In this document: positions 1 through 7,946 of the stretch, piece by piece
Layout of the letters: every line of letters starts with the position of its first letter
How positions within the stretch are numbered: the stretch's first letter is position 1
Source: Fulvivirga sp.
GTDB lineage: Bacteria; Bacteroidota; Bacteroidia; Cytophagales; Cyclobacteriaceae
Assembly (NCBI GenBank): GCA_028280565.1
Contig: JANQLQ010000157.1
Span: 1-64,000 of the forward strand
Direction: 5' to 3'
Length of the DNA stretch: 64,000 nucleotides
The notes under the pieces: model-generated
The model's database searches: none
Told to the model about the DNA's origin: nothing
What the model saw: the letters and a program-made list of their open reading frames with translations, nothing else
Position numbers and translations under genes: made by a program

Positions 1-66
1 CCGGATTACAAATCCTATTGCCTCGATAAGTACGCATTACGCTGCGCTAAATGCGCACTAGTTGAG
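1..66 (+). repeat. 5' palindromic module of repeat A (copy 1)
   Basis: About 64 bp that recur at 30089-30152 with only a few differences; in both places they sit just upstream of a full-length family A repeat. The module holds an imperfect palindrome, GCATT ... AATGC, around positions 34-55. It is absent from the other A copies in the window, so it is either a separate element or an optional 5' extension. The window edge may cut it. Confidence 0.75.
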
Positions 67-81
67 TTGATAGGTAAGAGC

Positions 82-406
82 ATTGAAAATTCAAGTGGCG
101 TATGGAGGGGAGACATCCAGGAACAGCGCGGCACATTTGAGGCCTGTGGGCAAACGGCTTATAGGGCTGGGCAGTGTGTTTCAAGGGAAAAATGGGCTTT
201 GTTCCTGGCGCCCTTTTCTTTTGTTTCGTTTTCTTTCCCCGAAGGGATGCCTCTGGCATGGGCGTGCAAAAGAAAATGAAACCCGGGCTTAGAGCCACAA
301 AACCCCGCTTAAACTGCCCATTGCGAAGATAGCATTACCCGAAACTTCGAAAAATATGGCTTAACTTGCCAAAATTAAACGTTTTCCTATCAAGTTTAAT
401 TTTCAA
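82..406 (+). repeat. Family A dispersed repeat, copy 1 (full length)
   Basis: A non-coding repeat of about 325 bp, seen nine times in the window. The ends form a short terminal inverted repeat, TTGAAAATT at the left and AATTTTCAA (less the first base or two in some copies) at the right. The middle holds a perfect 10-bp stem, TTTTCTTTTG (214-223) with CAAAAGAAAA (267-276), whose loop carries a smaller ATGCC/GGCAT hairpin. Both strands have open frames of 60-80 codons, but indels between copies shift them, so it is read as non-coding. It resembles a MITE-like or structured intergenic repeat; no transposase is present. Confidence 0.85.
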
Positions 407-492
407 CTAAGTTTTAAGAACGAGACTAGAAAAAACAGGTAACCGTACAATTACACTTGACGTAGCACCGCAACCTCATACCTTACTTAAGG

Positions 493-1056
493 TCACCTAA
501 AAGCCAGCCAAGATATTTTGGCAGGAGGGTTTTGCTTTTTGCTGCTGGGAATAGGCGGGTCATACGCCGTATCTACCTTCTCATAAGTGGGCAATAGCTC
601 CGCCAGGTGATGCTCCAGGTGCTGTAGGTAATCCCAAACTAAGTAAGATAATGAACCCGGAACTCGCGCGGGAAAAGGGTTCATGCAGACCTGGTGAAGG
701 TTGTGCTTAACAAACGTCTTGCGGAGGGATCTTTCATCTACATTCTTGATGAGGTCGCCCAGGTATTGCTGGGTCTTTTTCCACTGTACTACCAGCTGCC
801 CCCAGTCCATATGCTGGTAATTATTCTTGCTCACCCAATGGCATGGATCATATCCCAGGAACTCTAAGTGACCTTGTTTTTCCGCACGGATGATCCTTTG
901 ATGATTAACATTCGCGGAATCCAGCAGGTGCCCTAGGATCTCCTTTTTTGACCATGTATTAGGTGACGGCTTCAGGCTCACCTGCGTATCCGGCAGTTTT
1001 TCTAACAATGGAAAAGCCTTGGAAACGATCTTGTCTATGATCGAGGAGTAGTCCAA
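493..1056 (-). CDS. DinB-like superfamily protein
   Basis: A 187-residue soluble protein of the DinB/YfiT four-helix-bundle superfamily. The N-terminal part has the typical W-S-K-x-E-I-L-G-H-L-x-D-S pattern (residues about 35-48), with the first metal-ligand histidine in it, and the C-terminal helix has H-L-E-H-H-L (about 146-151), where the other two ligand histidines normally lie. Members are metal-dependent, often thiol-transfer or DNA-damage-induced proteins; the substrate here cannot be told. It stands alone, with an A repeat downstream and a 466-bp gap upstream. The family call is firm, the function is not. Confidence 0.8.
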   Translation of the reverse strand: MDYSSIIDKIVSKAFPLLEKLPDTQVSLKPSPNTWSKKEILGHLLDSANVNHQRIIRAEKQGHLEFLGYDPCHWVSKNNYQHMDWGQLVVQWKKTQQYLGDLIKNVDERSLRKTFVKHNLHQVCMNPFPARVPGSLSYLVWDYLQHLEHHLAELLPTYEKVDTAYDPPIPSSKKQNPPAKISWLAFR

Positions 1057-1522
1057 AATTATTGATCGTTTAGTGTTTTAAATTTTTGTTGGTCAATAGA
1101 GGTGCCCTTTGAAATGGTGTATTGGGTTTTACATCCCTCTCTTTCGCCAGTTTTTGAGAAAAAATTGAAAACCAGCAGGCCTATTCACAAAACAAAAATG
1201 CTGGAAAATACAGGCTTTATCCCCGCGAGTCCACTGAGTAGTATTCATACTTTCTATTAAATTTTTTCAAACTATACGGAACCAAAGTATTTGACCAGGC
1301 GAAGCGCTAAGCAGTCTATGATCCTGGAAATACAATTCAAACCAAAAACGAGGAAAACTTGTTGCTAGGTGCAAGGTGCTATGGACGTGGTTTTGGGATA
1401 ATAACCTAAGGATACGCGCCAAGAAGAAGCATCCAGGCTACAAAACTTGCTATTTGGATCTTATACACGAATCCCATTCGCAAGTTTTGTAAACTTGTAC
1501 CTTGCTTTATTGATACATAACT
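1057..1522. other. Intergenic region with a long-stem hairpin near its right end
   Basis: 466 bp between two divergent genes. No convincing gene was found. A perfect 11-bp inverted repeat, ACAAAACTTGC (1440-1450) with GCAAGTTTTGT (1480-1490), lies about 33 bp before the NRDE gene. It has no T-tract, so it is more likely an operator or leader structure than a terminator. Confidence 0.6.
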
Positions 1523-2287
1523 ATGTGTTTGATCTTATTTTCCCATCATAATCATCCTAATTATAAGCTTGTCGTAGCGGCTAATAGGGATGAATTTTAC
1601 CAACGCCCAACCGAGCAAGCCGATTTTTGGGAAGAGGCCCCTATGATCTTGGCAGGCAAAGATGCAGAAGCCGGGGGCACTTGGATGGGGATCACCAAGA
1701 AGGGAAGGATCAGCATGTTGACAAACTATCGCGATCTCAGCAACATTAAGGAAAACGCTCCCTCACGTGGGCACCTCGTCAGTGGATTTCTTAAAACTGA
1801 ACAGCAAGCAGCCGATTATTTGCATCACTTAGAAACTACTGGCTCACAATACAATGGATACAATATCATCTGTGGTGATATCGATCACCTGTATTACTAT
1901 GGTAATCACCAACAAGGGGTACACTCCATACCGAACGGCATCCACGGTTTGAGTAACGCCTTCCTGGATACGCCCTGGCCCAAGGTAGAAAAAGGAAAAC
2001 AGGGGTTGTCCACCCTGCTGAATAATGAGACTATTGATCCCGAAAGCTTGTTTGAGCTACTCTACAATGATAAAGAGGCCCCGGGAAACGAGCTTCCGGA
2101 TACCGGGGTAGGCATGGAAAAAGAAAAAATGCTTTCCCCAATGTTCATTAAAAGCCCAAACTATGGATCGCGCTGTTCCACGGTCCTTTTAGTCGATCAA
2201 AATGGACAGGTATTTTTTGCCGAACGAACCTACGACACCCTGGATTTCAGTTATGTTACGAAAACATTTGGTTTTAAGCTAGAATGA
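1523..2287 (+). CDS. NRDE/TANGO2 family protein
   Basis: 254 residues starting MCLILF, with the defining N-R-D-E motif at about residues 21-24 (AANRDEFYQRP), followed by the conserved G-G-T-W-M-G-I block (about 52-58) and L-T-N-Y-R. This is the full length of the bacterial NRDE family. The N-terminal cysteine right after the initiator methionine is conserved in the family, which resembles Ntn-hydrolases, and a role in acyl or haem handling has been proposed for eukaryotic TANGO2. The bacterial substrate is unknown. It lies 88 bp before the TetR-type regulator on the same strand. Confidence 0.88.
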   Translation: MCLILFSHHNHPNYKLVVAANRDEFYQRPTEQADFWEEAPMILAGKDAEAGGTWMGITKKGRISMLTNYRDLSNIKENAPSRGHLVSGFLKTEQQAADYLHHLETTGSQYNGYNIICGDIDHLYYYGNHQQGVHSIPNGIHGLSNAFLDTPWPKVEKGKQGLSTLLNNETIDPESLFELLYNDKEAPGNELPDTGVGMEKEKMLSPMFIKSPNYGSRCSTVLLVDQNGQVFFAERTYDTLDFSYVTKTFGFKLE

Positions 2288-2375
2288 ATGACGGCACTAC
2301 CCTGTTTATTTCTGAACGGTGTTTTTTGTTATCTTTTCAAAAACACGTAATATTTAATATCAACCGGTCAGTTTT

Positions 2376-2975
2376 ATGAATAAAGGTTCAACTACAAGGG
2401 AAAATATCATCGTTAAGTCTGCTGAACTTTTCAATACCTACGGGTACCACGGCTGTTCACTGAGCGATATTATGAAGGCCACACAACTCCAGAAGGGGGG
2501 AATATACAATCATTTCAAAAACAAAGATGAAATAGCCGTAGAAGCCTTTGACTACAATTACACGAAGGTGTTTAAACGCTTTCGCGAGGTATTGAACGAA
2601 GCAAAAACCCCACTGGAAAAGCTCTACAAGGTTGTAGATGCCTATGCATCATTTGCTGAAGATCCCGTGGTGAAGGGAGGAGGCTGCCCTATCTTCAATA
2701 CGGCTATGGACGCCACCAATTCTCATCCCGAACTTAAAAGAAAAGCCCGGTTAGGCATAGACGGGTTGCTCACCTACATCCGCATCAAGCTCAAGGATGG
2801 GATCAAAGAAGGGGTTTTTAAGCCTTCCATTGACGTAGACGAAGTAGCCAGCTTGTTCATTATGACGCTAGAAGGAGCGTTAGTGATGTCAAGGGTCAGC
2901 GATAGTAAGAAGTTTGTGAATACAGCCGCTGCTTTCGTCAAAAATTATATAAAAACTAATATAGTTTTAGAGTAG
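2376..2975 (+). CDS. TetR/AcrR family transcriptional regulator
   Basis: 199 residues. The N-terminal helix-turn-helix is classic TetR (residues about 8-52: R-E-N-I-I ... A-E-L-F-N-x-Y-G-Y ... L-S-D-I-M-K-A-T ... K-G-G-I-Y-N-H-F-K-N-K-D-E). The C-terminal ligand domain has the G-C-P-I-F-N-T-A pattern seen in regulators of the AcrR/YxaF-like group. The next two genes on the same strand (thioesterase and alpha/beta-hydrolase) have a perfect palindrome AAGACCGATCGGTCTT in their promoter, and a CCGGTC half-site (AACCGGTCAGTT) lies just before this gene. I infer repression of both itself and the downstream pair, with an acyl or aromatic ligand. Confidence 0.88.
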   Translation: MNKGSTTRENIIVKSAELFNTYGYHGCSLSDIMKATQLQKGGIYNHFKNKDEIAVEAFDYNYTKVFKRFREVLNEAKTPLEKLYKVVDAYASFAEDPVVKGGGCPIFNTAMDATNSHPELKRKARLGIDGLLTYIRIKLKDGIKEGVFKPSIDVDEVASLFIMTLEGALVMSRVSDSKKFVNTAAAFVKNYIKTNIVLE

Positions 2976-3120
2976 CCGGGAAACCTCTCTTTAGTAGATC
3001 TTGATTTGTTTAGGCGGGTTTAGGTCGCCAAGGTTCCTGCGAAAAAAATGTTTTAAAGTCGGATACTTTATTCTATCTTAGGAACACGAAAGAGAAAAGA
3101 AAATTTTTTTTACCTAAAAA

Positions 3121-3136
3121 AAGACCGATCGGTCTT
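3121..3136. promoter_or_regulatory. Perfect 16-bp palindrome, candidate TetR operator
   Basis: AAGACCGATCGGTCTT is identical to its reverse complement and ends 7 bp before the thioesterase start codon. Its location beside a TetR gene and its resemblance to the CCGGTC half-site at 2364-2369 in front of that gene make it the likely binding site. This is inference from position and symmetry. Confidence 0.65.
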
Positions 3137-3143
3137 ATAAAAT

Positions 3144-3569
3144 ATGGAGAAATTTACCGTAGAATTTGAAGTTAAATGGGCGGACGTAGATCCTAACATG
3201 CACTTACGCCACACCGTGTTCCTAGACTTTGCCGACCAGGCCAGGATCCGCTTTTTCAACACCCATGGGCTGACGTTCAATGACTTGGTGAAGAGGCGTG
3301 TGGGTCCCATTATTTTTGCTACACAGTCAAAGTTCATCGCGGAAGTGCTGCTTAGTGAGAAAGTTTTTATTGATTGTAACTTACTTGACCTTTCAGTTGA
3401 TGGGAAGAAATGGAAGATCAAACACCACCTTTACAAGGCAGATGGCCGTGTAGCCGCCGAAATGGAGTACACCGGCGCTTGGCTGGACCTAGACCGTAGG
3501 AAAGTGGCTGCCCCGCCGATCGAAGTGCTTGAAGTAATGCAACTTATGGATAAAACAGCGGCACAATGA
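3144..3569 (+). CDS. Acyl-CoA thioesterase, hotdog fold (4-hydroxybenzoyl-CoA thioesterase-like)
   Basis: 141 residues with the hotdog signature near the N-terminus: V-K-W-A-D-V-D-P-N-M-H-L-R-H (about 10-23), where the Asp and the N-x-H region form the active site in YbgC/FadM-like thioesterases. It would hydrolyse acyl-CoA thioesters in the cytoplasm. The stop overlaps the next start by 4 bp (ATGA), so it is translationally coupled to the alpha/beta-hydrolase. The palindrome immediately upstream points to control by the neighbouring TetR protein. The substrate is unknown. Confidence 0.85.
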   Translation: MEKFTVEFEVKWADVDPNMHLRHTVFLDFADQARIRFFNTHGLTFNDLVKRRVGPIIFATQSKFIAEVLLSEKVFIDCNLLDLSVDGKKWKIKHHLYKADGRVAAEMEYTGAWLDLDRRKVAAPPIEVLEVMQLMDKTAAQ

Positions 3570-4435
3570 AAAAGAATAAGAAAAAAATTCCAAGGGTACT
3601 GGTCATAACGGCCTGGCTGTTTCCAAAGGTAGAAAGGTTGGCCCCGTGGCTGGCCAAAAGGTGGTTTGTGAATATCTTTTTTTCCACCGCTCGCTATCCC
3701 TTACCACTGCCGGAAAGAGAGCTGATCTCAACGGCAAAAAAAAGCAACGTATGGTTTGAAGGCAAGAAGGTCCAGCTGTACGAGTGGGGAGAAGGTAAAC
3801 CCGTATTGTTGGTGCATGGCTGGATGGGCAGGGCAGCCCAGTTCAGGAAATTCATCCCGGTTTTTAACGAAGCAGGTTACAAGGTTGTAGCTTTTGACGC
3901 CACAGGTCACGGGCTATCACAGGGTAAGCAATCGCACCTGATGGAGTTTGCTGCCATTGTACAGTTGGTGAAGGAAAAGTATGGCCCTTTTGAAATGGTA
4001 ATAGGTCACTCATTGGGAGGAGTGGCTTCTTTACATGCCGTTAAGGACCATGCTGTATCTTCTAAGCTGGTGATGCTGGCAAGTCCCGCTATTGCCAACG
4101 AGATCGTGAGCGAATTTGAAAAGAAGATCGGCGCCAGTAAAAAGTGTGAGCCCTACTTCCACGAGTATATATTAAAAAAATATGGTAAGTCTTTCGAGGA
4201 GTATTCGGCAAGCTTTATCATCTCCCAAGTCACTGGCGTGGATCTTATGCTTATCTATGATGAGAATGATAAAGAAGTGTCCATGAAAAATCCCATGGCC
4301 CTAAAAGAGAAATACCCGGCGGCTAAGTTGATCATTACACAGGGTTTAGGACATACTAGGATACTAAAAGACAGTGAAGTGATCCAAAATACATTGGATT
4401 TCCTACAGTCCGAAACCTCGAAAGTATCGGTCTAG
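3566..4435 (+). CDS. Alpha/beta-hydrolase fold protein
   Basis: 289 residues. The oxyanion motif H-G-W-M-G is at about 84-88, D-A-T-G-H-G-L-S at about 110-117, the nucleophile elbow G-H-S-L-G-G at about 147-152, an acidic residue in Y-D-E-N-D-K-E at about 232-238, and the catalytic histidine in G-L-G-H-T at about 263-267. All parts of the triad are therefore present. The first 50 residues are basic and hydrophobic, perhaps a membrane-associated segment. It overlaps the thioesterase by ATGA and forms a two-gene operon with it, which suggests work on an ester or thioester metabolite. Confidence 0.85.
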   Translation: MKKNKKKIPRVLVITAWLFPKVERLAPWLAKRWFVNIFFSTARYPLPLPERELISTAKKSNVWFEGKKVQLYEWGEGKPVLLVHGWMGRAAQFRKFIPVFNEAGYKVVAFDATGHGLSQGKQSHLMEFAAIVQLVKEKYGPFEMVIGHSLGGVASLHAVKDHAVSSKLVMLASPAIANEIVSEFEKKIGASKKCEPYFHEYILKKYGKSFEEYSASFIISQVTGVDLMLIYDENDKEVSMKNPMALKEKYPAAKLIITQGLGHTRILKDSEVIQNTLDFLQSETSKVSV

Positions 4436-4570
4436 TTGAAGGAAGCTTTTCTGAATTAATAATTCGATAATCGACAGGTGGAGCAAAATGGGACGGATAG
4501 TCCTCAATTCTGCCAGTATATTATCTACAAACGTGTGTTTCGGCATAAAAATAGAATTTAGGTTAAATGG

Positions 4571-4670
4571 TAAAAGAAGATCCCTTTATGATTCTTTGAG
4601 CTTTGGTGCCTTCGTAGCCGGGGAAGTTTCGCCGCCAAGAGGCACAAATACACTAAAGCTCACCAAGTAT
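4571..4670 (+). repeat. Family E repeat, copy 1
   Basis: About 100 bp similar to 24418-24510: both read AAAGAAG-C/T-CC, then GATTCTTT(G/A)AGCTT(T/C)GGTGCC, a GGGGAAG(T/C)TTCGCC block and GGCACAAAT(A/G)CACTAAA. GGTGCC ... GGCAC can pair as a hairpin. An 82-codon open frame crosses it (4488-4736) but looks spurious. The rest of the 4436-4816 gap shows no gene. Confidence 0.65.
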
Positions 4671-4788
4671 AATAGGCAACCCTCTATTTTTCCATTTTCA
4701 ACACTTAGTTTGGTTTTGGACCGTTTAAGGAATTAAACCTTTAAAATTAATGGCCCGTACCGTTATTAGAGGAACACAGGTTATTTCG

Positions 4789-4796
4789 TATTTTTG
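4789..4796 (+). promoter_or_regulatory. Candidate Bacteroidota -7 box (TATTTTTG)
   Basis: Matches TAnnTTTG and lies 20 bp before the ABC ATPase start codon, a normal distance for a short leader. No clear -33 TTTG is seen. Confidence 0.45.
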
Positions 4797-4816
4797 ATTA
4801 AAGAAAGTTCAAGGTC

Positions 4817-5539
4817 ATGGCTAAAATTATTGAAACAACGGAGATCTCGAAGATATACAAGATGGGCAACCAGACGGTAGAAGCCCTAAAGTCTATTTCT
4901 ATTGAAATCGGCAAAGGAGAATACGTGGCTTTTATGGGGCCATCGGGTTCGGGGAAGTCTACCTTAATGAACATTATAGGCTGCTTGGACACGCCTACGG
5001 CGGGCAGTTACGTTTTGAATAACAACGATGTAAGTGATCTCACGGAAAACGAGCTCGCGGAGATCCGCAATAAAGAGATCGGTTTCGTGTTCCAGACCTT
5101 TAACCTTTTGCCCAGGGCCACCTCGCTTGAAAATGTGGCCTTACCTTTGATCTATGCGGGGTATGGTAAAAGTAAACGTGATGAGATTGCCTTACAGGCA
5201 CTGGCCAATGTAGGGCTGGGCGATCGTGCAGACCATAAACCGAATGAACTTTCGGGAGGGCAACGCCAACGTGTGGCCATCGCCCGCGCCCTGGTGAATA
5301 ATCCCTCGATCATTTTAGCCGATGAGCCAACAGGGAACCTCGATTCGAAAACGTCTTACGATATTATGGACCTTTTCCAGCAACTGCATGATAATGGTAA
5401 TACCATCATCATGGTGACCCATGAAGATGACATCGCACACTATGCTCACAGGATCATCAGGTTACGCGATGGGCTGGTAGAGACAGACGTTTTAAACCAA
5501 AATATCACCCGAAGGGAAAAAATAGAAGTTGTAGAATAA
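4817..5539 (+). CDS. ABC transporter ATP-binding protein (MacB/LolD type)
   Basis: 240 residues. Walker [10 protein letters not shown] (about 40-48), Q-loop F-Q-T-F-N-L-L-P (about 93-100), signature [14 protein letters not shown] (about 144-157), Walker [13 protein letters not shown] (about 164-175) and switch H (V-T-H-E-D-D) are all intact. The D-E-P-T-G-N-L-D form and the small size fit the MacB/LolD group that powers lipoprotein release, antimicrobial peptide or macrolide export. Its permease is not in the window; the next gene is an unrelated cobalamin enzyme 5 bp away, so the two are probably cotranscribed. Confidence 0.92.
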   Translation: MAKIIETTEISKIYKMGNQTVEALKSISIEIGKGEYVAFMGPSGSGKSTLMNIIGCLDTPTAGSYVLNNNDVSDLTENELAEIRNKEIGFVFQTFNLLPRATSLENVALPLIYAGYGKSKRDEIALQALANVGLGDRADHKPNELSGGQRQRVAIARALVNNPSIILADEPTGNLDSKTSYDIMDLFQQLHDNGNTIIMVTHEDDIAHYAHRIIRLRDGLVETDVLNQNITRREKIEVVE

Positions 5540-5544
5540 CCAAC

Positions 5545-6093
5545 ATGAAAATATATACCAAAACTGGCGATAAGGGAACGACCGGCCTATATGGTGGGGC
5601 GAGGGTCTTGAAATCCCACACCCGGGTAGAATCTTATGGTACCGTAGACGAATTGAACTCTCATGTAGGGCTCGTCCGGGATCAAGAGGTCAACCAAGGA
5701 AGAGCAGCTATACTCGAAAATATCCAAGATAAGCTATTGGTCATGGGAGCTATTTTAGGCACCGAACCGGGCAATTCCAAGGTAAAGGTCCCTGCCATCC
5801 ACCCGGAGGATATAAAACTGCTGGAAGACGAAATAGACCGTATGGATGAAGACTTGCCAGTGATGAAAAACTTTGTTCTTCCCGGTGGGCATCAGTCAGT
5901 CTCTTTTTGCCATATCACGCGCTGCGTTTGCCGCAGGGCAGAACGATTAGTTATACGACTGAACGAGGAAGAGCCCGTGGACCCCTTGGTGATACAGTAC
6001 CTGAACAGGCTTTCGGATTTCTTCTTTGTCTTGGCGCGTAAGATGGTGCAGGAGTTGGAGGTGGAAGAAACTCCCTGGTTGCCCCAGGCATAA
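5545..6093 (+). CDS. Cob(I)yrinic acid a,c-diamide adenosyltransferase (PduO-type)
   Basis: 182 residues. The N-terminal ATP-binding motif T-K-T-G-D-K-G-T-T-G-L-Y-G-G (5-18), the Y-G-T-V-D-E-L-N segment (31-38), the R-x-x-x-R-x-A-E-R pattern (about 126-134: C-V-C-R-R-A-E-R) and the terminal N-R-L-S-D-F-F-F-V-L-A-R are typical of PduO-type adenosyltransferases. It transfers adenosyl from ATP to cob(I)alamin to make coenzyme B12. It starts 5 bp after the ABC ATPase stop codon. B12-dependent partners are not in this window. Confidence 0.93.
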   Translation: MKIYTKTGDKGTTGLYGGARVLKSHTRVESYGTVDELNSHVGLVRDQEVNQGRAAILENIQDKLLVMGAILGTEPGNSKVKVPAIHPEDIKLLEDEIDRMDEDLPVMKNFVLPGGHQSVSFCHITRCVCRRAERLVIRLNEEEPVDPLVIQYLNRLSDFFFVLARKMVQELEVEETPWLPQA

Positions 6094-6108
6094 TTTCCTG
6101 CTTTTCAT

Positions 6109-6116
6109 TACCTTTG
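6109..6116 (+). promoter_or_regulatory. -7 box TACCTTTG of the ilvE promoter
   Basis: Exact match to TAnnTTTG. With a start point about 7 bp downstream (near 6123), the ATG at 6160 becomes the first usable start and the upstream in-frame TTG at 6133 becomes unlikely. Confidence 0.55.
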
Positions 6117-6159
6117 CATACGTTCAATTCTCTTGGTGTTTACGACTAAAAATTTGGCT

Positions 6160-7224
6160 ATGATAGACTCATTGAATATTTCTGTAAAGAAAACCGCCGC
6201 GTCCCGGATAGGACAGTTGGATTTTGCTAACATACCGTTTGGGAAGATCTATGCGGATCATCTTTTTTCTGCTGAGTACGTGGATGGAGAATGGAAAGAT
6301 CCTCAAATAACACCATACGAAGACCTAAGGATAAGCCCTGCCAGCCCTGCCCTACACTATGGCATCTCTATTTTTGAAGGGCTCAAAGCATACAAAAATG
6401 ATAAAGGCGAGGTCTTAGTTTTTAGACCGGGTAAAAACTTCGACCGTATGAATATTTCCGCAGAGAGGATGTGTATGCCCTTGATCCCGGAATCATTATA
6501 TTTCGAAGGACTCAACGCCCTGCTGGACCTAGATCGTGATTGGGTACCGTCAGCACAAGGGACCTCTTTATACATCCGCCCTTTCTTGTTTTCCAATGAT
6601 GACTACATCGGTATCCGTCCGTCGCAAGACTTTAAATTCATGATCATTACCTGCCCCGTGGGAGCCTATTACGCGAAACCCGTGAAGGTGAAAATTGAAA
6701 CCCACTACACGCGAGCGATAGAAGGCGGCAGCGGGTACTGCAAGACCGGGTGCAACTACGGACCTGCTATATATCCTGCCAAACTGGCACAGGAAAAAGG
6801 GTATGACCAACTGTTATGGACAGACGGTAAGGAGCATAAATACATTGAAGAGTCCGGCACCATGAATGTAATGTTCGTTATCGATGGAAAATTGATCACC
6901 CCCTCTCTTGAAGACAGCATCCTTAACGGTATCACTCGTGACAGTGTACTCACATTGGCCAAGGATTGGTGCATGGAGGTAGAAGAAAGAAGGATCGAAA
7001 TCAAAGAATTGATATCCGCTATCCAGGACAAAAAGGTACAGGAGGTATTTGGCGCAGGCACGGCCGCCACGATAGCACAGATCGAACGAATAGGGTATGA
7101 CGGTGTAGATTACGAACTACCGGCGGTAGAAACCCGTGAGTTTTCTCAAAAAGTATTAAAAACATTAGACGCCATCAAATATGGTCACATGGAAGATAAA
7201 TTTAACTGGATCCATACTGTATAA
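6160..7224 (+). CDS. ilvE: Branched-chain amino acid aminotransferase
   Basis: 354 residues from the ATG at 6160 (an in-frame TTG at 6133 would add nine). It is the larger, eukaryote-like class of fold-type IV PLP aminotransferase: R-P-x-K/N-N pattern R-P-G-K-N (about residue 97), the PLP lysine in Y-C-K-T-G-C-N-Y-G-P (about 194), E-S-G-T-M-N-V-M-F and the I-L-N-G-I-T-R-D-S-V motif. It reversibly transaminates leucine, isoleucine and valine with 2-oxoglutarate in the cytoplasm. It has its own promoter and a terminator hairpin just after it, so it seems monocistronic. Other ilv genes are not nearby. Confidence 0.94.
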   Translation: MIDSLNISVKKTAASRIGQLDFANIPFGKIYADHLFSAEYVDGEWKDPQITPYEDLRISPASPALHYGISIFEGLKAYKNDKGEVLVFRPGKNFDRMNISAERMCMPLIPESLYFEGLNALLDLDRDWVPSAQGTSLYIRPFLFSNDDYIGIRPSQDFKFMIITCPVGAYYAKPVKVKIETHYTRAIEGGSGYCKTGCNYGPAIYPAKLAQEKGYDQLLWTDGKEHKYIEESGTMNVMFVIDGKLITPSLEDSILNGITRDSVLTLAKDWCMEVEERRIEIKELISAIQDKKVQEVFGAGTAATIAQIERIGYDGVDYELPAVETREFSQKVLKTLDAIKYGHMEDKFNWIHTV

Positions 7225-7246
7225 ATGAGGATCTGTATTCCTTAGG

Positions 7247-7274
7247 AAATCCATTCTTTAAGAGTGGATTTTTT
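7247..7274 (+). terminator. Rho-independent terminator after ilvE
   Basis: Stem AAATCCA(C/T)T-type pairing (AATCCA with TGGATT) followed by a run of six Ts, 23 bp after the ilvE stop codon and just before the next start. Confidence 0.75.
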
Positions 7275-7285
7275 GTTTCATACTA

Positions 7286-7801
7286 ATGCTTAAAAGACGG
7301 TTTTATTTTCTGTTTCTATTACTGGTACCGTTGTCATCTTCGGGTGTTTTTGCCCAGTATTACTTAGTACTAAAAAAAAGGACAAAGATCAAGTATGTAT
7401 TTGCGGCGGGAGACGAGCTTAAATTTAAGCTTCATGGAGAAGATTTTTATAACGAGCAGATGATCAAGGGGTTTGGCGCCGAAAAGATCCGTTTTCATTA
7501 TTTTGACCTGGCCCTTAGCGAGGTGAGCCACATAAAAGTGTCCGAACTCCGCAAAAACGGCCTCACCCTCCTTTCGAGGCTTGCTATTACCGGTGGCGTG
7601 TTGTTTATGGTAGCAGACCAATTTAACCAGCTTGCGATCATGAATGAAGCACTCGGGCCCAGTGACGAAACATTGGTCATAACAGGGACATTAATAGGGA
7701 CAGGTTTACTTTTGAAGCTTTTCCAGAAGCGTAAGTTTAAAATAGATGGCAGAAAATACCGGTTAGAAACTACTGATTTTGTACCGGCTCGAGCCTTTTA
7801 A
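7286..7801 (+). CDS. Hypothetical secreted or membrane protein
   Basis: 171 residues. The N-terminus is a clear Sec signal peptide (residues 1-23, basic K-R-R then a hydrophobic stretch ending S-G-V-F-A-Q). The mature part begins Y-Y-L-V-L-K-K-R, has a charged middle that may be a short beta region, and two hydrophobic stretches (about 94-112 and 128-144) that may be membrane segments. I do not recognise a named family; similar short exported proteins are common in Cytophagales. It starts 12 bp after the ilvE terminator and ends well before the sensor kinase, so it is likely transcribed alone. Confidence 0.75.
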   Translation: MLKRRFYFLFLLLVPLSSSGVFAQYYLVLKKRTKIKYVFAAGDELKFKLHGEDFYNEQMIKGFGAEKIRFHYFDLALSEVSHIKVSELRKNGLTLLSRLAITGGVLFMVADQFNQLAIMNEALGPSDETLVITGTLIGTGLLLKLFQKRKFKIDGRKYRLETTDFVPARAF

Positions 7802-7946
7802 ACGACTGCTAACCAGCAAGTCTCAATCCAAAATAACCCCAAGCGGCGAGAAAAGCGCTCCTAACACCTCCCCTAAATCTTTGTTTTTTACCTATGATTT
7901 ACCTGTAAATAGTATATTATTACCTTTTTAACTTAGGATTATATCA

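Noticed and set aside
83-292. A 60-80 codon frame conserved within several family A copies
   Set aside because: Other copies have indels that shift the frame, both strands are open alike, and no start or Shine-Dalgarno context supports it; the openness follows from the repeat's composition.
4488-4736. 82-codon plus-strand frame
   Set aside because: It runs through a family E repeat and has no recognisable protein features.
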